A stretch of 32,043 nt of DNA. It comes from Mycobacterium parascrofulaceum ATCC BAA-614 (GTDB lineage: Bacteria; Actinomycetota; Actinomycetes; Mycobacteriales; Mycobacteriaceae). Every line of letters begins with the position of its first letter. Within the stretch, counting starts at the first letter, position 1. Under the pieces are notes generated by a model. The model did no database searches. It had not been told where the DNA came from and saw only the letters and a list, made by a program, of their open reading frames with translations. This document shows positions 7,982 through 14,211 of the stretch, in pieces. Where the stretch lies: contig NZ_GG770553.1 of assembly GCF_000164135.1 (NCBI RefSeq), positions 1,227,293 through 1,259,335 of the forward strand, given 5' to 3'. A program made the position numbers and the translations under genes.

Positions 7982-8101
7982 CTATTGGCAGGTCAGGGAC
8001 GGACCGCAATCGATCGTTATCGGCGTCGTGCACGCCGAAGCCGCGCAGACGGTGAAGCCCAGCATCGCTGCGAGAATGATTTTGCCGGTCAATCGTGACA
8101 C
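7982..8101 (-). CDS. Small exported cysteine-containing peptide (39 aa)
   Basis: GTG 8101 opens 39 codons ending in TAG at 7982-7984; GTG 8104, one codon upstream, is equally possible. A GGGG at 8109-8112 may serve as ribosome site. Residues 1-7 are basic (MSRLTGK), followed by the hydrophobic core IILAAMLGFTVCA and ASAC, a signal-peptide end that resembles a lipobox. The mature part would be about 16 residues (TTPITIDCGPSLTCQ after the Cys), with two further cysteines able to form one disulfide. A perfect hairpin follows the stop. A TACACT hexamer at 8161-8166 (minus strand) may be its -10. I do not recognise the family. The signal-like pattern and own terminator make it more than chance. 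Confidence 0.5.
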   Translation of the reverse strand: MSRLTGKIILAAMLGFTVCAASACTTPITIDCGPSLTCQ

Positions 8102-8346
8102 CACAACACCCCGTTCATCGAAGGACAATTTCCCTGGTTACCCGATTGCCCGATGGCGGAAGTGTACGTTGTGATCGCCCTTGCGCGAACGGATTTCGAA
8201 ATTTGGGCGCGTCGGCGTCCTCGGCGCGGGTCCGCGCGTCGGCGCGAAAATGCATTGAATTCAATTCATGACGACATCGGCCGCATTAACGGCGGTCACC
8301 GGGAACGCTTTGGAATGGTGAAGCCGGCCTCGAGCCCGCTTTCCCG
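8102..8346. other. Intergenic stretch between two exported-protein genes
   Basis: No convincing gene is seen. A perfect 12-bp palindrome ATTGAATTCAAT lies at 8254-8265 inside a GC-rich setting, and a minus-strand TACACT (8161-8166) may promote the small peptide gene. An open frame at 8153-8350 (plus) has poor codon use and no ribosome site. Confidence 0.4.
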
Positions 8347-8967
8347 TTAGAACGGCCAACCGTTGGAGTTGTCCTTGAATTTGCCGTTGACCGCGGTGCA
8401 GAAGTCGTCGGCGGTGCCCGCGAGCAGAACGTAGTAGGTCTCGCCGCGGCGGCTCTCGTAGGTGTTGGGGGTGCTCCAGCCGCTGTTGCACATTGAACTC
8501 TGGTTGCCGGCCGTGGCCCTGCGCCAGTTCGTCTTGGCGCAGGCCACCAGGGCGTCGAGGTTGGAGGTCGCGCTCTTGGCGGCGACCACCATCGCGCCTC
8601 CCCATTGCCCGTCGGTGCGCCGGTAGGCGCGAGCCCCGAACCCGGCGTCGTTGGGCTGGCACGCCAGCGCCCGGCGCATCAGCGAAAAGGGCGCCGCCAG
8701 TTGCGGATTGGCGCTGCCGGCGGCGGCCGTGATGAATTGCGCCGCGTCCGAGCCGTCGACCTCCTGCACGTTGGGTGCGCCGAAGCCGAACAGCTGCTGG
8801 GCAATCCCGGCGTTGCTGCCGCCGCCGATGATCGGCCCGCCGCCGCTCGAGGCCATCGGCGGCAGCGTGACGGTGGGGTCGGCGCCGGCCGCCGGGGCCG
8901 CGGCGCCCAGGGCCAGCGCCACGACGGCGCTGCCGATCCGGTGCGCGATGCCTGTCATGCCCCTCAT
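8347..8967 (-). CDS. Exported mycobacterial protein of unknown function
   Basis: This is a 206-residue protein with a Sec signal peptide: basic start, then SAVVALALGAAAPAAGA, with cleavage likely after AGA. The mature part begins with a flexible Gly/Pro/Ser linker (SSGGGPIIGGGSNAG). It then has a folded part with four cysteines (ALACQP, VACAKT, MCNSGW, FCTAV), enough for two disulfides, and aromatic-rich segments ending in NGWPF. ATG 8967 overlaps the TetR stop as ATGA; ATG 8958 is a possible alternative. It is the last gene of the SDR-fadE-fadE-tetR operon. No enzyme motif is visible, so a surface or secreted role connected with the operon's substrate is only inference. Confidence 0.75.
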   Translation of the reverse strand: MRGMTGIAHRIGSAVVALALGAAAPAAGADPTVTLPPMASSGGGPIIGGGSNAGIAQQLFGFGAPNVQEVDGSDAAQFITAAAGSANPQLAAPFSLMRRALACQPNDAGFGARAYRRTDGQWGGAMVVAAKSATSNLDALVACAKTNWRRATAGNQSSMCNSGWSTPNTYESRRGETYYVLLAGTADDFCTAVNGKFKDNSNGWPF

Positions 8968-9626
8968 TCCAGCACGTGTGCGTAGTCGGCGCGACGGTCG
9001 TCGCGCACCAATGCGTCGAGCACGTGGCGCGTCTGCAGCCGGATGTATTCATCGCGGGTGTACAGCGGCCCGAAGTGCCAGTGCTTGAGCGCCCACCCGT
9101 GGGCGAGCAGCATGATGTCGAACACCGTGAGGTCGACGTCGACGTCGCGGAAGGCGCCCCGCGCCATGCCGGCCTCGACGACCGCGCGCAGCGGTGCGGC
9201 GGTGGCGATTTCGAGGTCCTTGATCAGCGCCCGGCCGGCCGGCGCCAGCGTCCGGCTCTCCCGGTAGGTGAGCACCACGCCATCGAGGTTCTCGTCGACG
9301 ATCTCGACGTAGCGGCGGATGCCGGCGGCCAGCTGGTCCACCACGTCGTCGCCGGCGGCGGCCATCACCGGCGCCAGCTGGTCGCGGAACGCGTCGAGGA
9401 TCCGCACGATCGTGGCGAGCAGCAATTCCTCCTTGCCGCCGAAGTAGGTGTAGATGAGCCCGACGCTGACGTTGGCCTCGGCGGCCAGGTCCTGCATGGA
9501 CATCTGGTGGAAGCCGCGCGCCCCCATCACCGTGACCGCGGCGTCGAGCAGCTGCCGGCGCCGCGCGCCGGCCCGGGCGGCGCGGACGGCCTCCCGGACG
9601 GGCAGGTCGCCGTATTCCACGGCCAT
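8964..9626 (-). CDS. TetR-family transcriptional regulator
   Basis: The N-terminus carries the TetR DNA-binding domain: RRQLLDAAVTVMGARGF, helix-turn-helix SMQDLAAEANVSVGLIYTYF, and GGKEELLLATI. The 220-residue length and the all-helical C-terminal ligand domain are typical. It starts at ATG 9626, which shares one base with the stop of the upstream acyl-CoA dehydrogenase (TGATG), and its own stop overlaps the exported-protein start. Being fourth in the operon it probably represses the SDR-fadE-fadE genes and responds to an acyl-CoA intermediate. That is inferred from other TetR regulators in acyl-CoA operons. No operator palindrome was found at the operon promoter. Confidence 0.9.
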   Translation of the reverse strand: MAVEYGDLPVREAVRAARAGARRRQLLDAAVTVMGARGFHQMSMQDLAAEANVSVGLIYTYFGGKEELLLATIVRILDAFRDQLAPVMAAAGDDVVDQLAAGIRRYVEIVDENLDGVVLTYRESRTLAPAGRALIKDLEIATAAPLRAVVEAGMARGAFRDVDVDLTVFDIMLLAHGWALKHWHFGPLYTRDEYIRLQTRHVLDALVRDDRRADYAHVLE

Positions 9627-10771
9627 CAGATGCCGAGGTCCTTGGCGATGATCGTCTTCATGATCTCGTTGGTGCCGCCGTAGATGGTCTGGATGCGGGC
9701 GTCGACGAACGCGCGCGCCACGGCGTACTCACGCATGTAGCCGTAGCCGCCGTGCAGCTGCAGGCAGCGGTCGGCGGTGCGGACCTGTAGGTCGGTGGTC
9801 CACCACTTCAGCCGGGCGGCCCGCGCCGCGGTCAGCTCGCCGGCCAGGTGCTGGGCCAGGCAGTCGTCGAGATACGTTCGGGCGACGTCGATTTCGGTCG
9901 CCACCTCGGCGAGCACGAATTGGCTGTGCTGAAAGCCGGCGATTGGCGTTCCGAACGCGGTGCGCTGCCTGACGTAGTCCAGCGTCTCGGCCAGGATGGC
10001 CTCGGCGGCGGCCACCGCGCCCACGCCGAGCGCGAGCCGCTCCTGCGGCAGGTTCTGCATCAGCTGGTAGAAACCCCGGCCCTCCTCCCCGAGCAGGTTG
10101 GCCACCGGCACCCGCATGTCGGTGAACGTCAGCTCGCTGGTGTCCTGGGCGTGCAGGCCGATCTTCTCCAGGTTGCGGCCCCGGGAGAAGCCCGGGGTGC
10201 CCGCGTCGACCACCAGCAGCGACAGCCCGGTGTGCCGATCCGGCGACGTCCGCACCGCGACGACGAACAGGTCGCCGCATTGGCCATTGGAGATGAACGT
10301 CTTGGCGCCGTTGACGACGTAGTGGTCGCCGTCCCGCACCGCCGCGGTGCGGATCCCGGCCAGGTCGCTGCCGGTGCCCGGTTCGGTCATCGCGATGCCG
10401 AGCACCGTCTCGCCGGTCACCACGCCGGGCAGCCAGCGCTGTTGCTGCTCGGGCGTGGTCAGGTCGGTGAGATAGGGCAGGACCACGTCGTTTTGCAGCG
10501 TGAACGCGATGGCCTCGGCCGCCGCCCCGGCCCGTTGCAGCTCGTCGATCAGGATCGCGTTGTACCGGAAGTCGTCGACCCCCGGGCCGCCGAACTGCTC
10601 GGGCACCGAAAAGCCCAGCAGCCCAAGCTTTCCCGCCTCGACGAACAGCGAGCGGTCCCACTGCCCCCGCGTTTCGGCCCGCTCGTGCGCCGGGACGACC
10701 ACCCGCTGCACGAACTCCCGCACGAGCGCCCGGAATTGCCGGTGCTCCTCGGCGTACTGCAGGCATGCCAT
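9626..10771 (-). CDS. Acyl-CoA dehydrogenase, LCAD-like (FadE)
   Basis: This 381-residue FAD enzyme introduces an alpha-beta double bond in an acyl-CoA. It shows the N-terminal helix domain, AMTEPGTGSDLAGI (flavin and substrate contact), VNGAKTFISNG, the arginine segment QRTAFGTPI, and LHGGYGYMREY. It ends IYGGTNEIMKTIIAKDL. The YGGT in place of YEGT means the catalytic Glu is not at the MCAD position. As in human long-chain acyl-CoA dehydrogenase it would be the Glu of LPQERL, which is present. The start at ATG 10771 is supported by GAGGGA 6 nt upstream. It lies 11 nt after the second fadE and overlaps tetR. The substrate is unknown; the context suggests a ring-derived or branched acyl-CoA. 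Confidence 0.93.
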   Translation of the reverse strand: MACLQYAEEHRQFRALVREFVQRVVVPAHERAETRGQWDRSLFVEAGKLGLLGFSVPEQFGGPGVDDFRYNAILIDELQRAGAAAEAIAFTLQNDVVLPYLTDLTTPEQQQRWLPGVVTGETVLGIAMTEPGTGSDLAGIRTAAVRDGDHYVVNGAKTFISNGQCGDLFVVAVRTSPDRHTGLSLLVVDAGTPGFSRGRNLEKIGLHAQDTSELTFTDMRVPVANLLGEEGRGFYQLMQNLPQERLALGVGAVAAAEAILAETLDYVRQRTAFGTPIAGFQHSQFVLAEVATEIDVARTYLDDCLAQHLAGELTAARAARLKWWTTDLQVRTADRCLQLHGGYGYMREYAVARAFVDARIQTIYGGTNEIMKTIIAKDLGI

Positions 10772-10782
10772 GGCTTCCCTCG

Positions 10783-11967
10783 TTACCGGAAGGCGTCGCT
10801 GCCGGTGAACGCCTGGCCGAGCACCAGCTGATGCATCTCGGGCGTGCCCTCGTAGGTGAGCACCGACTCCAGGTTGACCATGTGCCGGATGACCGGGTAC
10901 TCGAGCGATATCCCGTTGCCGCCCAGGATGGTTCGGGCGGTCCGGCAGATCTTGATGGCCTCCCGGGTGTTGTTCAGCTTGCCGAAGCTGACCTGCTCGG
11001 GCCGCAGCCCGGCGCCGTCCTTGAGGCGGCCCAGGTGCAGCGACAGCAGCTGGCCCTTGTGCAGCTCGACCGCCATGTCGACGAGCTTGGCCTGGGTGAG
11101 CTGGAATCCGGCGATGGGGCGCCCGAATTGGGTGCGCTGCGTGGCGTAGTCGAGCGCGGCCTGCCAGGCCGACCGCGCCGCGCCCATCGAGCCCCAGATG
11201 ATGCCGTAGCGCGCCTCGGACAAGCAGGACAGCGGCCCCCGCAGCCCCTTCGCCCCGGGCAGCATCGCGTCGGCGGGCAGCCGCACGTCGTCGAGCACCA
11301 GCTCGCTGGTGATCGAGGCGCGCAGCGACAGCTTGTGGTGAATGGTGTTGGCGGAGAAGCCCGGCGTCGAAGTGGGCACGACGAATCCGCGGATGCCGTC
11401 GTCGGTGGCGGCCCACACGACCGCGACGTCGGCGACCGAGCCGTTGGTGATCCACATCTTGCGGCCATTGAGCACCCAGTCCGAACCGTCGCGCCGCGCG
11501 CGGGTTTTCATCGCGGCGGGGTCGGACCCCGCGTCGGGTTCGGTCAGCCCGAAGCAGCCCAGCAGCTCACCCGTCGCCATCGCGGGCAGCCACTGCCGCT
11601 TTTGCTCCTCGGACCCGAAATTCCAGATCGCGAACATCGCCAGCGAGCCCTGCACCGACACCATCGACCGCAGGCCGGAGTCGGCGGCCTCCAGCTCGAC
11701 GCAGGCCAGGCCGTAGTGCACGGCCGACGCCCCGCCGCATCCGTAGCCCTCCAGGTGCATGCCCAGCAGGCCGAGCTGGCCGAACCCCTTGGCGAGTTCG
11801 CGCACCGGCAGGTCGCCGATCTCGAACCACTCCGCGACGTGGGGCGCGACGTGCTCGGCGCAGAACTTGCGCACGGTGTCGCGCAGCGCGAGCTCGTCGT
11901 CGGACAGGGAGGCGTCCAGCCCCAGCGGGTCGTACCGGTCGAAGGCGGGTGGTGTGCGGGTGCTCAT
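10783..11967 (-). CDS. fadE7: Glutaryl-CoA-dehydrogenase-like acyl-CoA dehydrogenase (FadE7-like)
   Basis: The 394-residue protein strongly resembles human glutaryl-CoA dehydrogenase from memory. Matching features are GSEEQKRQWLPAMATGELLG, CFGLTEPDAGSDPAAM, LNGRKMWITNG, KLSLRASITSE, ARYGIIWGSMGAA, ILGGNGISLEYPVIRHM and the catalytic-base segment TYEGTPEMH. Glutaryl-CoA dehydrogenases oxidise and decarboxylate glutaryl-CoA to crotonyl-CoA; relatives only dehydrogenate dicarboxyl- or alicyclic acyl-CoAs. Length matches FadE7 (Rv0400c). It follows the SDR gene by 15 nt and precedes the LCAD-like fadE by 11 nt, so all belong to one operon. The fadE7 name is by resemblance and region. Confidence 0.9.
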   Translation of the reverse strand: MSTRTPPAFDRYDPLGLDASLSDDELALRDTVRKFCAEHVAPHVAEWFEIGDLPVRELAKGFGQLGLLGMHLEGYGCGGASAVHYGLACVELEAADSGLRSMVSVQGSLAMFAIWNFGSEEQKRQWLPAMATGELLGCFGLTEPDAGSDPAAMKTRARRDGSDWVLNGRKMWITNGSVADVAVVWAATDDGIRGFVVPTSTPGFSANTIHHKLSLRASITSELVLDDVRLPADAMLPGAKGLRGPLSCLSEARYGIIWGSMGAARSAWQAALDYATQRTQFGRPIAGFQLTQAKLVDMAVELHKGQLLSLHLGRLKDGAGLRPEQVSFGKLNNTREAIKICRTARTILGGNGISLEYPVIRHMVNLESVLTYEGTPEMHQLVLGQAFTGSDAFR

Positions 11968-11982
11968 GGGTTCAGCCTGCCA

Positions 11983-12729
11983 CTAGCCCGCCATCGTCAG
12001 GCCGCCGCTGACGCTGATCACCTGTCCGGTGATGAACGACGCGGCGGGCGACGCGAAGAACAGCACGGCCGCGGCGACCTCCTCGGGCCGCGCCAGGCGG
12101 CGAAACGGGATGGCCTTGACCAGCGCCTCTTTCAGCTTCTCGGGCTGGGCGTGGAAGAGCGGCGTGTCGGTCGGGCCCGGGCACACGCAGTTGACCGTGA
12201 TCTGGTGGCGGGCCATCTCGCGGGCCAGCGACTTGGTCAGCGCGATCACCCCGCCCTTGGCGCCGGCGTAGATGGACTCCCCGGCGCTGCCGACGCGGCC
12301 GGCGTCGCTGGCGACGTTGACCACGCGCCCGCCGGCGTGGGTCTCGATCATGCCCGGCAAGAACGCCGCGCAGACGTGCACCGGCCCCAGGTAGTTGATG
12401 GCCACCACCTTGGCCGCGAATTCCGGTGTGGCGTTGAGGAACTGGTCGGTGCGGTCCCAACCGGCGGCGTTGACGACGATGTCCGGCACGCCCGCCTCGG
12501 CGTGGGTCACGTCCCGCAGGCTGTTCACCTGCGTCGGGTCGGCGACGTCCACGGGCACCGCCGTGATCAGCGCGGGGTGCTCGTTGGCGGTGGCCGCCGC
12601 GGCGGCCTCGTCCAGGTCGGCGGCGATCACCCGGTCGCCCCGCGCGGCGAGGGCCAGCGCTATCGCCCTGCCGATCCCCGAACCCGCGCCCGTCACCACC
12701 GCCAGGCCGCCGTCTGAATGCTCGTTCAT
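11983..12729 (-). CDS. Short-chain dehydrogenase, BadH-like (2-hydroxycyclohexanecarboxyl-CoA dehydrogenase type)
   Basis: This 248-residue classical SDR has the NAD(P) motif TGAGSGIG at residues 13-20, the NAAG variant of the NNAG strand motif, and VNVASDAGRVGSAGESIYAG with the Tyr-x3-Lys pair YAGAK. It ends FITGQVISVSGGLTMAG. The SDAGRVGS, CPGPTDTPL and SGGLTM blocks resemble BadH of Rhodopseudomonas palustris as I remember it, which oxidises 2-hydroxycyclohexanecarboxyl-CoA. I chose ATG 12729 over GTG 12750 because an ideal promoter ends 8 nt before it and no ribosome site serves either. It is the first gene of the operon. It could also be a generic 3-hydroxyacyl-CoA dehydrogenase. Confidence 0.85.
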   Translation of the reverse strand: MNEHSDGGLAVVTGAGSGIGRAIALALAARGDRVIAADLDEAAAAATANEHPALITAVPVDVADPTQVNSLRDVTHAEAGVPDIVVNAAGWDRTDQFLNATPEFAAKVVAINYLGPVHVCAAFLPGMIETHAGGRVVNVASDAGRVGSAGESIYAGAKGGVIALTKSLAREMARHQITVNCVCPGPTDTPLFHAQPEKLKEALVKAIPFRRLARPEEVAAAVLFFASPAASFITGQVISVSGGLTMAG

Positions 12730-12737
12730 TGCTGCCG

Positions 12738-12767
12738 AATCTAGGTTCACCGCGGCGGCGGGGTCAA
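12738..12767 (-). promoter_or_regulatory. SigA-type leaderless promoter of the SDR-fadE operon
   Basis: On the minus strand TTGACC (12762-12767) and TAGATT (12738-12743) are separated by 18 bp, and the ATG follows the -10 by 8 nt. This is one of the best promoter matches in the window and predicts a leaderless or 1-nt-leader mRNA. Confidence 0.7.
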
Positions 12768-12785
12768 GGGCGGCCCCCGGCCCGG

Positions 12786-12791
12786 TAGTCT
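12786..12791 (+). promoter_or_regulatory. Leaderless-type -10 element of the DUF3054 gene
   Basis: TAGTCT stands 6 nt before ATG 12798, with no Shine-Dalgarno. It faces away from the SDR promoter, so the 68-bp gap carries two back-to-back promoters. Confidence 0.55.
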
Positions 12792-12797
12792 CGCTGC

Positions 12798-13160
12798 ATG
12801 CGGCGGCTGCTGTGGCTGGGCTCCGACGTCGTCGGCGTGCTGGTGTTCTGTGCCGTCGGGCGTCGCAGCCACGACGAGGGACTCGACATCGCCGGCCTCG
12901 CCGCCACGGCGTGGCCGTTTCTCGCCGGAACCGTCGTCGGCTGGCTGGCGGCGCGGGCCTGGCGGCGGCCCACCGCGGTGGCGCCGACCGGGGTCGTCGT
13001 CTGGCTGTGCACCGTCGTCGTCGGCATGGCCCTGCGCAAGGCCAGTTCCGCGGGCGTGGCGGCCAGCTTCGTGGTGGTGGCGGCCACGGTCACCGCGTTG
13101 CTGTTGCTCGGCTGGCGCGCGGTCGCCGGCCTGGCCCTGCGGCGCCGGACCGGCGTGTAG
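12798..13160 (+). CDS. DUF3054 family integral membrane protein
   Basis: A 120-residue protein with four hydrophobic segments: VVGVLVFCAVG, WPFLAGTVVGWLAARAW, GVVVWLCTVVVGMAL and FVVVAATVTALLLLGW. The FCAVGRRSHDEG stretch after the first segment is characteristic of DUF3054. The function of the family is unknown. ATG 12798 is decided by the -10 6 nt upstream. The methyltransferase start follows its stop by 4 nt, so they form an operon. Positive residues at the C-terminal RRRTGV suggest a cytoplasmic end. Confidence 0.85.
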   Translation: MRRLLWLGSDVVGVLVFCAVGRRSHDEGLDIAGLAATAWPFLAGTVVGWLAARAWRRPTAVAPTGVVVWLCTVVVGMALRKASSAGVAASFVVVAATVTALLLLGWRAVAGLALRRRTGV

Positions 13161-13164
13161 GGCC

Positions 13165-14028
13165 ATGGCGGCGACGACGGGCGTGGCGGTCACCGCGGTG
13201 TTCGGCGCCGCCGCCCGGGCCGTCGCCACCAACAAGGGCTGGCTGAACGATCCGTTCGCCGAGCCCCTGGTGCGCGCCGCCGGGGTCGACCACTTCGTCC
13301 GGGTGGTCGACGACGACCGGTTCGCCGCGGACGACGCCGCCGGCCCCCGTTTCCTGGACCTGTGCGCGGCGCACACCCGGTTCGTCGACGAGTTCGCCGC
13401 CGAGGCGGGGCGGGCGGGCCTTCGCCAGGTGGTGATCCTGGCGTCCGGCCTGGACACCCGGCCCTACCGGCTGTGGTGGCCGCCCGGCACAACGGTTTTC
13501 GAGATCGACCGGCCCGAGGTGCTCGACTTCAAGGACGACGCGCTGCGGGGGCTGGGCGCCGCGCTGACGGCGAACCGGCGCGCGGTGGGCGTCGGGCTGC
13601 ACCAGGATTGGCCGGCCGCGCTGCGGCGGGTCGGTTTCGATGCGACCGCCCCCACGGTGTGGATCGCCGAGCAGGTGCTGATCGGGTACCTCACGCCCGG
13701 CGTGCAGGACCGCTTGTTGGAGGGGGTGACCGCGATGAGCGCCGCCGGTAGCCGGTTCGCCGCCGATCACCTGCCGACCTGGACACCCCTGCAGCTGGAG
13801 GCCGAGCGCTCGTTCGTCGATGGCTGGCGCCGGCACGGGCTGGACGTCGACCTGGCCAGCCTGACCCACCCGGGGCAATACCACTACGTCCCCGAGTATT
13901 TGGCCGCGCGCGGGTGGGCGCCGGCCCAGCGCGGCGTCACCGAGCTCCTCGCCGCCATGGGCCTGCGGGCCCGGCGGCGCGACGAAACCGAGTTCGTCCC
14001 GGAGTACCTCACCGCGACGCGGCGGTAG
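13165..14028 (+). CDS. SAM-dependent methyltransferase, leucine carboxyl methyltransferase-like (TIGR00027 type)
   Basis: This 287-residue protein belongs to the mycobacterium-expanded methyltransferase family. It shows NDPFAEPLVRAAGVD, HTRFVDEFAAEAG, the SAM motif QVVILASGLDTRPYRLWW, VFEIDRPEVLDFK (acidic SAM-ribose contact) and WIAEQVLIGYL. Relatives O-methylate carboxylates of small or lipid substrates, but the substrate is unknown here. It starts at ATG 13165, after a weak AGGG, 4 nt downstream of the DUF3054 stop. The usual N-terminal 10-15 residues, with an acidic, Trp-containing motif before the VGATA-like stretch, are missing; here the protein starts directly at MAATTGVAVTAV. No alternative in-frame start was found. 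The start is followed by a complete domain, so the gene is probably functional. Confidence 0.9.
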   Translation: MAATTGVAVTAVFGAAARAVATNKGWLNDPFAEPLVRAAGVDHFVRVVDDDRFAADDAAGPRFLDLCAAHTRFVDEFAAEAGRAGLRQVVILASGLDTRPYRLWWPPGTTVFEIDRPEVLDFKDDALRGLGAALTANRRAVGVGLHQDWPAALRRVGFDATAPTVWIAEQVLIGYLTPGVQDRLLEGVTAMSAAGSRFAADHLPTWTPLQLEAERSFVDGWRRHGLDVDLASLTHPGQYHYVPEYLAARGWAPAQRGVTELLAAMGLRARRRDETEFVPEYLTATRR

Positions 14029-14038
14029 GCCACCGTGT

Positions 14039-14067
14039 TTAAGTTGATTAACGTTTAATTAACTTAA
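14039..14067. promoter_or_regulatory. AT-rich 29-bp inverted repeat upstream of the MMPL gene, candidate operator
   Basis: TTAAGTTGATTAAC (14039-14052) is nearly the reverse complement of the following GTTTAATTAACTTAA (14053-14067), with one mismatch and one extra base. It is almost pure AT in a high-GC region. It lies 11 nt after the methyltransferase stop and 145 nt before the MMPL start. Neither a GC stem nor a U-run supports a terminator, so a regulator binding site is the likelier reading. Confidence 0.5.
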
Positions 14068-14211
14068 ATTAGTTCGGCCGATTCGTGAACCCGGTGCGGC
14101 CTAGGGTCGTAACACGATTTATGAGCCGCGAATAGCGAAACGAGCCGGGGGCTTTGACGTTGGGCACGGACCGATCGGGGGATCGACAGCCAATCAGCGC
14201 GGAGGACACAC

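Noticed and set aside
7872..8174. 100-codon plus-strand frame covering the small peptide region
   Set aside because: It is antisense to the signal-peptide frame and the hairpin, has an atypical composition, and shows no start signal.
8153..8350. Open frame on the plus strand between the two exported-protein genes
   Set aside because: No ribosome site or leaderless hexamer, basic low-complexity product, and codon use unlike neighbouring genes.
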